The notes: generated from the letters alone by a model not told the origin. DNA of 64,000 bases from Algoriphagus zhangzhouensis (GCF_900148515.1 NZ_FRXN01000007.1:84237-148236), one strand, 5' to 3'; shown: positions 24,856 through 34,272, counted from the first letter of the stretch. Numbers and translations are program-made.

Positions 24856-27800
24856 TTAGAATGAAACATTAAGTCCCATGGTAAATGACTTGGCTTGTGG
24901 GTAGCTATCATTTACATTATTAAAGGTCTGAGCATCTTCTGGGTCAAATCCATCTACGAATTTTGTGAAAGTCAACAAGTTTTGACCAGACACATATACT
25001 CTCAAATTTGAAAGACCAATATTCTGAGTTAATTCATTCGGGAAAGCATAACCCAATTCGATATGCTTCATTCTCAAATAAGAAGCATCCAAAATCGCGT
25101 TAGACAATGCAGGTCCTACGAAAAGGGAAGTGTTGTACTTGTAATTAGTTGCAACTCTAGACACATCCGTATTTGGATTTTCAGGAGTCCAACGATCCAG
25201 GAATCGCTCCGTTAGGTTTTCATACCCTCTTAGACCATCTGTCCCGTATACACCATTCTCGACATCTCTACCCAAAACTCCTTGGAATAATACTCGGAAG
25301 TTGAACCCTTTGTAGTTTGCAGTCCAAGTTGTACCAAAGGTGTTTCTGATATTTGGGTTACCGATAATCACCCGGTCAGCAGCATTCACTACACCATTTC
25401 CATCGGTATCTTCATAGATATAATCACCAGCAGATGCAGCTGATCCAGCAGGCTGTACTCCATACTTGTCAGTATCTTGAGCCTCAGCATCCGATTGGAA
25501 AATCCCAATAATTCTATGACCATAGAATGAGTTAATCGGATAGCCTTCTTTGGTCAATACTTTATTTGAAGACAAGAATTCACTATCCAGCTTTAGCACC
25601 TTATTGTCATTATGGGACCAGTTGGCAGAGATGCTGTATTCGAAGTCATCTCCAGCCATACCATAGTAATTCAAAGACAACTCATAACCTCTGTTTTCTA
25701 CTTCTCCTTGATTTTGAACAGGCGGAGAAAGATTTCCTAGAGTTGCCGAAATCGGTGGGCTCAAAAGGACATTCTTCGATTTTCTCACATAGTAATCTGC
25801 AGTCAAAGAAAGTTTGTAATCAAAAAGGACCGCATCTAATCCGATATCGGTTGTTTCTGTGGTCTCCCATCTCACATTAGGGTTAGCCATTGCAATAGCT
25901 GCTCCGCCACTTACTAATGAGTTTCCGAAAACATAAGGCTGATCCAAGTTGATGGTAGAAACACTGGAGTAGTTACCAATATTCTGATTACCTAATTGTC
26001 CCCAACTCCCTCTGAACTTGAATTCATTGATATCGCTTAGATCTTTCATAAATTCTTCTTTGGCCATATTCCAACCCAAAGAGAATGATGGGAAAACCCC
26101 ATATCTATTATTAGCGCCAAATCGCGAAGAACCATCATATCTGACATTCATTTCTGCCAGATATTTTCCTTCATAATCATAGTTTACTCTTCCAAAAAGT
26201 GATTCCAATGCCCATTCACTGGCACTTCCAGAAACACTTGGATTCAAGGTCGCCGCGTCCAATTCTGTCAACAAATTGCTGTTGTAGCCTTGATTTGAGG
26301 CTGCCAAGTAATCGGAACGGAAACTCTGACTAGTATACCCTATCAATCCAGATAAATGAGATTTTCCAATCGACTTTTGGTATCTACCTGTCATTTCGAA
26401 AGTTGAAGTAGTGCTCAATAGATCACTTTCCATATAACTTCCCAAACCGTTTGATGAGAATACATTTACTCCGTCAGAAACGGTCATTTTGGATCTAAAC
26501 TGGCTTTGCTTTCTATCCTGAACGTAAACCGATCCATTGGCTTTGAACACCAAGTCTTTTACTGGCTCGACTTCCAAATACACATTTGGAGTCGCTCTAT
26601 AATATTTGGTATTGTTCTTACCACCATATTTTGCCAATCCGATTGGGTGAATACCTGTAGAGGTTCTTCCTACCAAAGCTGCATTTCCGGCAGAAACGTA
26701 GCCGTTTTCATAAGTCATAGGATTGAGAGGAGTTCTTCTGATCATGTCTCTGACCAACTGGGTAACTCCATAACCACTATAATTTGGCTCATTGCTATCT
26801 GTCAAACTTCCAGAAATATTGAACCCTGCTCTTACTTTATCAGAAATCTTTGAATCAATATTGGATCTGAAATTATATCTCTTGGAATTGGTCTCGATCA
26901 CAATACCTTCCTGATCTTGATAACCCACAGAGAAAAGATATTTCGTGTTTTCAGTGCCACCATTGACAGATAGGTAATAGTTCTGAAGTGGAGCGCCATT
27001 GACATATCCTTGCTCAAAAAGTGTAGGTCCGCTATAATACCTTGAATCATCACCATTTTTGAAAAGCTCTAATTCTTCAGCAGTATAAACTTCATTTAAA
27101 CCCACATTGGTTTGCGCCTCATTTTTCAATCTTGCGAAATCATAAGAGCTTAGCATTTTCGGGGTTGTTGTAGGGCTTTGGAAGGCGATATAAGAATCAA
27201 AATTCACTTTTGCTTTTCCTGACTTTCCTCTTTTGGTTGTCACCAAAATCACCCCATTCGCTGCTCTAGCTCCATAAATTGCCGCCGATGCAGCGTCTTT
27301 CAATACTGAAAAACTTTCAATATCATTTGGATGCACATCATTTAAAGTAGATTGAACTCCATCTACCAAAACTAATGGAGCAGAATCGTCTGTTTGAGAG
27401 CCTGCGCTAGTTCTCACAGTACCAATACCACGAATCTGAATAGTCGGGTTATCATTTCCTGGCTGACCAGAGCCTTGAATCAATTGGACACCAGAAACTC
27501 TACCCGATAGTGCATTGGCAGCACTGGTTACTGACTGACTTCCGATATCCTCAGTCGACAAAGTACCGATTGCTCCAGTCAAGTCAGATTTCTTTTGAGT
27601 ACCATAGGCTACTACAACGACCTCACCCAATTGCTCACCTGCAAGGGTAACATCGATAGTTGATCTATTTCCAACCACTTCCTCAACAGACTGATATCCT
27701 ACAAAACTGAATACCAAAGTTGAATTCTTGTCTGCATTGATGACATAATTGCCATCTACATCTGTCACTGTTCCACGAACAGTGCCTTTCACCAGGATAT

Positions 27801-27921
27801 TTGCCCCAGGAAGGGGTTCTCCCGAATCTCCGTCTAATACCTTCCCTTTAATAGTGACGTCTTGCGCAAATGCAAACGTTGCTATTAAAAGAAACATAAA
27901 GACCGTCATAAGTTTCTTCAT
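24856..27921 (-). CDS. SusC/RagA family TonB-linked outer-membrane transporter
   Basis: A 1021-residue SusC homologue. After the signal peptide there is a carboxypeptidase D regulatory-like domain (VTIKGKVLDGDSGEPLPGANI, about residues 22-100) and a TonB-box region with EVVVVAYGTQKKSDLTGA near 100. Then come the plug (PLVLVDGVQS, SVLKDAASAAIYGARAANGVI) and a 22-strand barrel ending in SFTMGLNVSF with terminal Phe. It pairs with the SusD gene downstream to import an unknown nutrient. Its 5' region (27922-28475) is long and has a terminator-like hairpin. Confidence 0.94.
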   Translation of the reverse strand: MKKLMTVFMFLLIATFAFAQDVTIKGKVLDGDSGEPLPGANILVKGTVRGTVTDVDGNYVINADKNSTLVFSFVGYQSVEEVVGNRSTIDVTLAGEQLGEVVVVAYGTQKKSDLTGAIGTLSTEDIGSQSVTSAANALSGRVSGVQLIQGSGQPGNDNPTIQIRGIGTVRTSAGSQTDDSAPLVLVDGVQSTLNDVHPNDIESFSVLKDAASAAIYGARAANGVILVTTKRGKSGKAKVNFDSYIAFQSPTTTPKMLSSYDFARLKNEAQTNVGLNEVYTAEELELFKNGDDSRYYSGPTLFEQGYVNGAPLQNYYLSVNGGTENTKYLFSVGYQDQEGIVIETNSKRYNFRSNIDSKISDKVRAGFNISGSLTDSNEPNYSGYGVTQLVRDMIRRTPLNPMTYENGYVSAGNAALVGRTSTGIHPIGLAKYGGKNNTKYYRATPNVYLEVEPVKDLVFKANGSVYVQDRKQSQFRSKMTVSDGVNVFSSNGLGSYMESDLLSTTSTFEMTGRYQKSIGKSHLSGLIGYTSQSFRSDYLAASNQGYNSNLLTELDAATLNPSVSGSASEWALESLFGRVNYDYEGKYLAEMNVRYDGSSRFGANNRYGVFPSFSLGWNMAKEEFMKDLSDINEFKFRGSWGQLGNQNIGNYSSVSTINLDQPYVFGNSLVSGGAAIAMANPNVRWETTETTDIGLDAVLFDYKLSLTADYYVRKSKNVLLSPPISATLGNLSPPVQNQGEVENRGYELSLNYYGMAGDDFEYSISANWSHNDNKVLKLDSEFLSSNKVLTKEGYPINSFYGHRIIGIFQSDAEAQDTDKYGVQPAGSAASAGDYIYEDTDGNGVVNAADRVIIGNPNIRNTFGTTWTANYKGFNFRVLFQGVLGRDVENGVYGTDGLRGYENLTERFLDRWTPENPNTDVSRVATNYKYNTSLFVGPALSNAILDASYLRMKHIELGYAFPNELTQNIGLSNLRVYVSGQNLLTFTKFVDGFDPEDAQTFNNVNDSYPQAKSFTMGLNVSF

Positions 27922-28475
27922 AAGCTTAATAGGTAATTAATAATTGATTTTCCTTTCAAAAGCTCAATCATCACTCTCTTGCCACATAAAGCCACCTCCT
28001 CAGAATACGATATAGAATTAGAGAATCAAGGATAAAAAACAACCCTCAAAAGCTTCAAATAGAAGAAAAATGCGAAATCTTGCTTTTTGAATAAGCTTCC
28101 AATATAAGGTTTTAGTCCCTTTGATCTAATTTATTTAGTGCAAATGCCCTTATTAAATTTTTAAAAACCTGTAGATCAAGCACTTTAATTTTATTCAAAC
28201 AAAAAATCTCCATATAAACGGTAAGGAGGAATAAAAACACTTTAAGTCTATGCGCTTAAACCAAATAATAAAAAAGCCCCATTTCCATTATGAATGAAAA
28301 TTGGGGCTTTGCAAGCAAAGAGTTAAAGGATAATTTCGAACTCGAATATAGAAAATTATTCTGATTGAAGAGTAATCATAGACATACTCTCAAGATAGTA
28401 CAGGACAAGTCATTAATGGTTATTTTTTAATTAGGTGAGATCATTCTCTCTAATTAATTATTTCTCAAACCCATT
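27922..28475. other. Long AT-rich intergenic region between susC and the NTF2-like gene
   Basis: These 554 bases contain no credible gene. They should hold the susC promoter (minus strand) and the promoter of the 28476 gene (plus strand), but I found no full -33/-7 match for either. The one clear structure is the hairpin at 28271-28310. Confidence 0.5.
28271..28310 (-). terminator. Terminator-like hairpin between divergent genes
   Basis: On the minus strand AAAGCCCCA and TGGGGCTTT form the outer stem of a long hairpin, with further A-T pairs and one G-U wobble inside, followed by TTTTTTATTATTT. It points the same way as susC, but no minus-strand gene lies directly upstream of it. Confidence 0.75.
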
Positions 28476-28979
28476 ATGACTACATCCAACCCTTTCTCCT
28501 ATTTCTTGACATTCCTCTTTCTTATTTGCTTTTGGGTTTCTATTCAAATCTCCTATGCACAAAAAACCAAAAAGCTCAAAGCAGATGATTACACAGAAAT
28601 CCTACAGCTCTATTTTACTTACCCAATAGTCTTGGATAGTGGAGACGGAGAAGCATTTGCTGATTTGTTCACCGAGGACGGTGCATTTGGAGACAAGGTA
28701 ATTGGAAGACAAGCACTGATCGAGTTCGCTACAAGAGAACCAAGAAATATCCGCCATGCACCTTTGACTCCTTTAATTGTACCGACAGAGACAGGAGCTA
28801 AAGGAATCGTAGTTAATTTATTCGTTGATGTAAGTGAAAGTCCTGCCCAAATAACTCGGATTTCACAATACACCGACACGCTTGTAAAAACCTCCAAGGG
28901 ATGGAAGTTTAAATCGAGAGTTAATGGAACTGCAGATCTGAGAGACCCAAAATCAACTTTATATCAGGAAATCAATTAA
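28476..28979 (+). CDS. Secreted NTF2/SnoaL-like protein
   Basis: A 167-residue protein with a signal peptide (residues 5-28, cleavage near SYAQ). The body fits the NTF2/SnoaL fold: EILQLYFTYPIVLDSGDGEAF then DLFTEDGAFGDKVIGRQALIEF, and C-terminal strands TRISQYTDTLVKTSKGWKFKSRV. Members include small dehydratases, isomerases and pure binding proteins, and no specific catalytic residues can be assigned. Its stop codon overlaps that of the convergent gene at 28976 by four bases, with no terminator between them. Confidence 0.75.
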   Translation: MTTSNPFSYFLTFLFLICFWVSIQISYAQKTKKLKADDYTEILQLYFTYPIVLDSGDGEAFADLFTEDGAFGDKVIGRQALIEFATREPRNIRHAPLTPLIVPTETGAKGIVVNLFVDVSESPAQITRISQYTDTLVKTSKGWKFKSRVNGTADLRDPKSTLYQEIN

Positions 28980-29644
28980 AATTGACTGGTGGGTAGAGAG
29001 TTTTCAGGCTCATCTTCAATCAACAAATCTCCTGTCAATTCCTCAAAGGCAGCATATACAGCCATATAGCTAAATGGTCCTGATACCAAAAAGCCTACTC
29101 CTAAGAATAATAGCCCAATGATATTGATCACCACTAAAAGGAGAACAAAAGCAAAAAATCTCCACCAAACTTTGGTGATTAATTTCCTGCTCAATTCCAT
29201 CGATGTCCAAAACTCAGTCCCCGCAAATAGAACGAAAGGCATAGCAAAAGCATACGCAACACCTAGATAAATCCCTGGAATTATGAGTGCTATTACTCCC
29301 AAAACTGTAATAATCCCTGAAATGATATTGACTGAAACTACAGGAAGCCAAAATTTAAAACCATCAAAACAATCCTGGAACTCTACCCGCTCATTTCGAC
29401 TGATTTTATTAGCGACTAAATAAAAGCCTGCCGTCAAGGGAGGTGCAACCAGAATACTCACAATACTTGAAAAGTCCTCCAAGAAATAGGTTGCTCCAAA
29501 TTGCACAATTGCTACTATCAAGAAATAGGCGATAAGAATTAAAGGTTGGGCTTTGAAAAGCTCCCAACCTCTTTTGAGTGCCGTATCAATATCAAATTGA
29601 ATCGGGGAATTGAGCAGACGCTCAACCTTTCTCGGATTGATCAA
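28976..29644 (-). CDS. Polytopic membrane protein of unknown function
   Basis: A 222-residue protein with about six hydrophobic helices after a soluble N terminus of about 35 residues (ALKRGWELFKAQPLILIAY). It resembles the broad DUF975/YciC-like membrane families by topology and by the GIYLGVAYAFAMPFVLF stretch, but I cannot assign a function. It follows the cysteine-synthase-like gene by 11 bases and is probably co-transcribed. Confidence 0.65.
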   Translation of the reverse strand: MINPRKVERLLNSPIQFDIDTALKRGWELFKAQPLILIAYFLIVAIVQFGATYFLEDFSSIVSILVAPPLTAGFYLVANKISRNERVEFQDCFDGFKFWLPVVSVNIISGIITVLGVIALIIPGIYLGVAYAFAMPFVLFAGTEFWTSMELSRKLITKVWWRFFAFVLLLVVINIIGLLFLGVGFLVSGPFSYMAVYAAFEELTGDLLIEDEPENSLPTSQF

Positions 29645-29655
29645 TGTGTGTTAAA

Positions 29656-31023
29656 TTAATTGGTAAACGCTTCTAAAATATCATGTTTGGTGATAATATG
29701 AATTTGGTCTTTTTCATCTCTCACCAACACAGCTTTTTCTTTTTCAATCATGGATGAAAGCACATCCAAAGTACTATCTCTTGCCACAAATGTCATTGAA
29801 CTTTCCATCACCTCTTCCACTCCTGCATCTTTTAGGCTTGGATTTTCGATGATTTTAGAAAGCAATTTGGTATCAGTTAAGCTTCCTACCACCTCATCGC
29901 CATCCATGACTGGAATCTGCGAAACAGAAGTTTTATTCATCAAGCCGATAGCTTCTTTCACAGAATCTGATTTCTTGACCGAAACCAAGGAATAGTTCGC
30001 TGGTCTTTTGGAGATAATATCTTTTGCTGTGGAGTAGGACTTACCTTCTAAGAAACCATGGTTTCTCATCCAATCATCATTATAGACTTTACCTAAATAG
30101 CGAGTTCCATGATCTGGTAAGATAATCACCATCACATCTCCTTCTTTCAGGTTTTCCTTTGCATATTCTAATGCTCCATGAACAGCCGATCCACAGGACC
30201 AACCCACAAAAAGGCCTTCTTCTCTAGCCAATCGGCGTGTCATCACAGCTGCATCTTTGTCAGTGACTTTGATGAAATGGTCGATGACATCGAAATTGAC
30301 ATTCTTGGGTAAGATATCTTCTCCAATACCTTCGGTCAGATAGGGATAAACTTCCTTTTCGTCAAAAATCCCAGTCTCCTTATATTTTTTAAATACAGAT
30401 CCATATGTATCGATACCCACAGAAACGATGTCTGGATTTTGCTCTTTCAAGTAGGTAGCCGTTCCACACATAGATCCACCTGTTCCTACACCAGCGGCAT
30501 AATGTGTGATTTTCCTTTCAGTATCATTCCAGATTTCAGGCCCGGTAGTTTCATAGTGAGCCGCCGTATTGGATAAGTTATCGTATTGGTTTGGATAAAA
30601 AGAATTGGGAATATCCTTATTCAATTTTCTCGCAACAGAATAATAAGACCGTGGATCCTCAGGTGAAACGTTGGTTGGACAAACAATCACCTCAGCGCCA
30701 ACCGCTTTCAAAATATCGATTTTCTCCTTGGACTGCTTGTCTGCCATTGTGAAGATACATTTGTATCCTTTGGCAACTGCTGCCAATGCCAGCCCCATTC
30801 CGGTATTTCCACTTGTACCTTCTATGATCGTACCTCCAGGCTTCAAAATCCCGGCTTTTTCGGCATCTTCCACCATTTTGATAGCCATCCTGTCTTTCAT
30901 GGAATTGCCCGGGTTGAAGTATTCAACTTTTACCAGAACTTCTCCCTTGATGTCTTTGGAAAGCTTATTCAATCGAATCATGGGAGTATTCCCAATGGTT
31001 TCTATGATAGAGTTGTAGATCAT
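29656..31023 (-). CDS. Cysteine synthase/cystathionine beta-synthase-like PLP enzyme with CBS pair
   Basis: A 455-residue fold-type II PLP enzyme. The PLP lysine is Lys43 (NPGNSMKDR), followed by the substrate loop EGTSGNTGMGLA (about 68-79) and the phosphate-binding GVGTGGSMCG (about 178-187). Two CBS domains fill residues of about 335-455 (SVKEAIGLMNKTSVSQIPVM; TKHDILEAF). The architecture is that of bacterial cystathionine beta-synthase, which condenses serine or O-acetylserine with homocysteine or sulfide; the CBS pair is the usual regulatory module. Substrate choice cannot be read from the sequence. Confidence 0.9.
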   Translation of the reverse strand: MIYNSIIETIGNTPMIRLNKLSKDIKGEVLVKVEYFNPGNSMKDRMAIKMVEDAEKAGILKPGGTIIEGTSGNTGMGLALAAVAKGYKCIFTMADKQSKEKIDILKAVGAEVIVCPTNVSPEDPRSYYSVARKLNKDIPNSFYPNQYDNLSNTAAHYETTGPEIWNDTERKITHYAAGVGTGGSMCGTATYLKEQNPDIVSVGIDTYGSVFKKYKETGIFDEKEVYPYLTEGIGEDILPKNVNFDVIDHFIKVTDKDAAVMTRRLAREEGLFVGWSCGSAVHGALEYAKENLKEGDVMVIILPDHGTRYLGKVYNDDWMRNHGFLEGKSYSTAKDIISKRPANYSLVSVKKSDSVKEAIGLMNKTSVSQIPVMDGDEVVGSLTDTKLLSKIIENPSLKDAGVEEVMESSMTFVARDSTLDVLSSMIEKEKAVLVRDEKDQIHIITKHDILEAFTN

Positions 31024-31126
31024 AATTGGTTATTTATGGTTCGCTCAAAATTAGAGAAATTTCTTATCCCTCTAGCTTCAAACTTCTCAATTCTCCAGAA
31101 AATTCCATTTGGTATTCCTATGTCAG

Positions 31127-32455
31127 CTAAGAAACCTCTTTAAACTCCAACCGGCTCAAAATATCCAGCAAAACATGAATCAAAATCCCAGCTACGATAT
31201 TTAAGCCTACCACAAAAGTCAATAATGTCCACACAAACTGGTTTGTAAGAATAAAAATGATCACCGCAAAAACAATCGTGGGAATAATTCCAAAAAGGAA
31301 AACTCCTCCTATCAGCACGGGTTTGATCAGTTTTTGATCCCATCCTTCTTCTAATCCGATCTTTGGAATCATGTTTATGGATAAACCAGTCATATAAGCC
31401 AAAAAGATGGCAATCGGAAATATTGGAATCAAAGCCCAGTGAAGACCTGCGATTAATACCGCTGGAACTATCAAAACAATTGAAAACAAGGTAATCTGCA
31501 TCAGATCTAATTTGATAATGTTCCATAGTTTGGATGACCAACTGGCAGGGATCAAAAAGAAATAAGGCTTTCGCAAATCTCCTATGCTTGCTCGACTAAT
31601 ACCTGACAAGAAATAAAACCCGATCAATATCAAAATATAGACATTGAGGATTTTGTGAGAAAACCAGTCAAAATTCGAAAGTACGGCAAATACAACTCCC
31701 AATATCACCATCACCAAACTATAAATCCCAAAGAGAGGGTGGAAATCTTGCCTGCTAGAATGGACATAACTTCTCCAATAAAACGCTTTGGCTCCAATTC
31801 CAAAATCTGGTAAGGCCAACTGTTTTTTGGAATTGAAACTAAAATTACCCTCAGAAACTTCCTTCTTACCTTTTGCTTTCTGCTGCTGCTCTTCATTGGA
31901 TTTGGTAGCCTCCAGCACATCTTCATAGTAATACCCAGCGGAATCCAAGACTAACCGAAGCACTACGAAATAACCAACAACATAAAGCCCTGCAAATGCC
32001 ATAGACAAAATCCAGTTGCCATGAGCAAGGAAACTCATAATTCCTCGGCTCCAGCCTACAATTGGAAAAAAGTCAAACCAGGACGAAGAAATCCAAGAAA
32101 ACATTCCTTGCCAAAACTTCTCTGCCATCAAACCGGGAATCAAAATCATCGCACCTAGCAAAATTGCAAGAACAATGACTCCATTCTTGATATAATCCAT
32201 CACACCATATTTCGTATGGAGGGTGTAAATCAAAAATCTTAAGGGAGAGATCATGAAAAAGAACAGGGAAAACCCAAGCATCAGAAACAGGATATTCGAA
32301 GCACTTAGATCAATCTTGTCTGCCATCTGACTAGCGCCATAAATAATAAAAAGCAAACTCCCCCCAAGTGCTGGAAGAATCGACCTTCCCATGTAATAAA
32401 TCAACAAGTTCTCTGGCTTTACTGGAGAAGGAAAAAGCAAATTGACATCTGCCAT
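31127..32455 (-). CDS. C-terminal part of ABC exporter permease
   Basis: 442 codons from the ATG at 32455, in frame with the piece upstream. There are about ten to twelve membrane helices, and a charged cytoplasmic loop rich in Lys, Glu and Gln near residues 185-210. Starting here would omit the N-terminal helices of the family. Confidence 0.6.
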   Translation of the reverse strand: MADVNLLFPSPVKPENLLIYYMGRSILPALGGSLLFIIYGASQMADKIDLSASNILFLMLGFSLFFFMISPLRFLIYTLHTKYGVMDYIKNGVIVLAILLGAMILIPGLMAEKFWQGMFSWISSSWFDFFPIVGWSRGIMSFLAHGNWILSMAFAGLYVVGYFVVLRLVLDSAGYYYEDVLEATKSNEEQQQKAKGKKEVSEGNFSFNSKKQLALPDFGIGAKAFYWRSYVHSSRQDFHPLFGIYSLVMVILGVVFAVLSNFDWFSHKILNVYILILIGFYFLSGISRASIGDLRKPYFFLIPASWSSKLWNIIKLDLMQITLFSIVLIVPAVLIAGLHWALIPIFPIAIFLAYMTGLSINMIPKIGLEEGWDQKLIKPVLIGGVFLFGIIPTIVFAVIIFILTNQFVWTLLTFVVGLNIVAGILIHVLLDILSRLEFKEVS

Positions 32456-32476
32456 TTTAAAAAAGCTGACATTCTT

Positions 32477-32770
32477 TTACGTTGCTCGATAAAGCTGATA
32501 GATCAGAAAGCCCAAAGCCAAGACTGTAATCCCTCCTAGAATATTTTGCAATGCAAAATCTACTTGTGGAAGTCCATGGACATCAAACTCTGGAATCTGA
32601 TCAGACAATCCATCCTCATCTCTCCTTTTCATCCTCATCGAATAGATAAAGAAAAAATACCCAACCAATACGGCATATGGAATTAACCGAAGAGGATTTC
32701 TAAGAATTAAAAGCAGGTTGTTTTTGAGAATCCAGAGGTCTTTTCTCAAAAGCAATTTGATCTCATACAT
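32477..32770 (-). CDS. N-terminal part of ABC exporter permease
   Basis: 97 codons before the in-frame TAA. It starts with the cytoplasmic helix YEIKLLLRKDLWILKNN and has two membrane helices (about 31-45 and 76-92). Alone it is too short to form a transport channel. Confidence 0.6.
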   Translation of the reverse strand: MYEIKLLLRKDLWILKNNLLLILRNPLRLIPYAVLVGYFFFIYSMRMKRRDEDGLSDQIPEFDVHGLPQVDFALQNILGGITVLALGFLIYQLYRAT

Positions 32771-33479
32771 CTTTTGTCAATTCTAAAAATATATCCTCCA
32801 AACTTTCATTTTCATCATTGACGAATTGCTCTTTCAAGTTCGAAATAGTGTCATTTCCCAAGATATTTCCATCTTTCAAAATCATGATTCTATCAGCAAT
32901 CGTTTCAACGGAATCGATCAAATGAGTACTCACTAAAATGGTCTTACCAGCTTCTTTCAGCTCTTTAAAAATCCGCTTCGTATTTTTTATCGCCTTGGGA
33001 TCCAAGCCAATCATCGGCTCATCAAAGAATAAAAGCTGTGGATCTGGAAGAAGTGCGCAGCAAATCGAAACCTTCTGCTTCATACCTTTTGAAAGATCTC
33101 TACCCAGTTTATTGGCCTTATCCGTCAAATCATAAATCTCCAACAATTCCCCTCCCCGCTCTTTCCAATTTTTGACTCCATAGGCTTGAGCGATGAATTG
33201 CAAATGCTCCTGAACAGTCAGTAAGTCATAGACATAAGGAGTCTCGGGAATGAAAGAAAAAAGCTTTTTTGCCTCCACGGAAAGATGGTCATACCCACCA
33301 ATCGTAATTTCACCTGAGGTTTTTCTGAGTAGTCCAACAATACATTTCATGGTTGTACTCTTTCCCGCACCATTTGGGCCAAGCAATCCAACTACTTCGC
33401 CACCATCCAATTGAAATGAAATGTTATTTACAGCGTTTTGTTTACCATAACGCTTTACCAAGTTGCTTACATTCAGCAT
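32763..33479 (-). CDS. ABC transporter ATP-binding protein
   Basis: A 238-residue ATPase with Walker A GPNGAGKST (about residues 34-42), signature DLSKGMKQK (about 131-139), Walker B LLFFDEPMIGLDP (about 150-162) and a switch histidine in VSTHLID. The class is that of drug or lipid exporters of the ABC-2 type. Its stop overlaps the start of the permease piece at 32770 by eight bases, so the two formed one operon; the permease is broken by a stop codon while this ATPase looks intact. Confidence 0.92.
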   Translation of the reverse strand: MLNVSNLVKRYGKQNAVNNISFQLDGGEVVGLLGPNGAGKSTTMKCIVGLLRKTSGEITIGGYDHLSVEAKKLFSFIPETPYVYDLLTVQEHLQFIAQAYGVKNWKERGGELLEIYDLTDKANKLGRDLSKGMKQKVSICCALLPDPQLLFFDEPMIGLDPKAIKNTKRIFKELKEAGKTILVSTHLIDSVETIADRIMILKDGNILGNDTISNLKEQFVNDENESLEDIFLELTKDV

Positions 33480-33580
33480 AGAATCTATTTTGATTCTAAA
33501 CTAATGCTCAAAATTGGAATTTGACATATTTGGAACCTTTTTTGAGAAAAGGAGAAAAAACAAAATTAACCCTAAACGAT

Positions 33581-34192
33581 ATGAAAAAGTTACTGCTTAC
33601 ACTTGTCATTGCTGCTATAGCACAAGTGACTTTCGCCCAGCAATCAGGCAGATTTCGAATGGGATTGGATCTAGGTCCAGCTATTCCTAAAGGAGGCGGA
33701 ATTGGAGCATTAGTCAACTTAGAACCCAAAATCAATATTTCCAACAATATGAATGTAGGTATCCGATTTGGAGTCGCAGCTTTGGCAAAAGATGTTACCT
33801 ATTATGACGTTTCAGAAGATTATGAAGGAGAAGTGTCAGCGAATGCGTCTATTGCTGGAACTTTTGATTATTATTTCAATAATGGCGGCAGCAACTTTGC
33901 ACCTTATATAGGAGCAGGTTTTGGCTATTATACTTTGAGCTCCGTTGAGTTTGACTCTTCTGTAATTGACGATCCTGATACCATTGGAAATTTAGAAGCA
34001 TCCTTTAAATGGGGTCCAATGGTCAGAGCTGGTATCGAACTAGGTAAATTCAGAATGGGTGCAGAATACAATTTTGTTCCACCAAGTGACCTCCAAAACA
34101 CAAGTGGAGATGTGATCGGCGAGGCAATCAACCAATACTTCGGCTTTACTTTTGGTTTTTATGTCGGCGGTGGAAGATGGAGAGGAATATGA
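33581..34192 (+). CDS. Outer-membrane beta-barrel protein
   Basis: The frame opens at 33521, but the ATG at 33581 gives a proper signal peptide (MKKLLLTLVIAAIAQ, cleavage near TFAQQ), so I chose it (203 residues). The body shows eight or more amphipathic strands with GAGFGYYTL and RMGAEYNFVPP, and a C-terminal GFTFGFYVGGG. The fold matches the porin family, OmpA-barrel-like. It is monocistronic, with a terminator at 34218-34255. Function unknown. Confidence 0.72.
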   Translation: MKKLLLTLVIAAIAQVTFAQQSGRFRMGLDLGPAIPKGGGIGALVNLEPKINISNNMNVGIRFGVAALAKDVTYYDVSEDYEGEVSANASIAGTFDYYFNNGGSNFAPYIGAGFGYYTLSSVEFDSSVIDDPDTIGNLEASFKWGPMVRAGIELGKFRMGAEYNFVPPSDLQNTSGDVIGEAINQYFGFTFGFYVGGGRWRGI

Positions 34193-34217
34193 TTTGAGAA
34201 TTGAAATCAAAAAAAAT

Positions 34218-34255
34218 GGCTGTTGAACGAATTGGTACAACAGCCGTTTTTTTTT
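34218..34255 (+). terminator. Intrinsic terminator after the barrel gene
   Basis: GGCTGTTG and CAACAGCC form an 8-bp stem with a 12-base loop, followed by nine T on the plus strand. A-rich sequence before the stem means it could also stop minus-strand pyrB transcripts. Confidence 0.9.
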
Positions 34256-34272
34256 ATTCAAGCCTCTCTTTT

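Larger units (their letters stand above)
31127..32770 (-). pseudogene. ABC exporter permease interrupted by one in-frame TAA
   Basis: The open frames 32770-32477 and 32455-31127 are in the same reading frame, separated only by TAA (32479-32477) and seven sense codons reading K-N-V-S-F-F-K before the second Met. Read through, they give about 547 residues: an N-terminal cytoplasmic segment and first helices, then a multi-pass membrane body, with the length of the putative ABC exporter permease family of Bacteroidota. The stop replaces what would be one residue between LYRAT and KNVSFF, so a single base change explains it. The ATPase gene overlaps the N-terminal piece by eight bases. Options are a true nonsense mutation, a sequencing error, reinitiation giving two polypeptides, or readthrough. 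Confidence 0.75.

Noticed and set aside
28221..28297. GTAAGGAGGA followed by a 15-codon open frame on the plus strand, a possible leader peptide
   Set aside because: The purine run is about 20 bases from the ATG, Shine-Dalgarno use is weak in this phylum, and the frame only reads into the hairpin.
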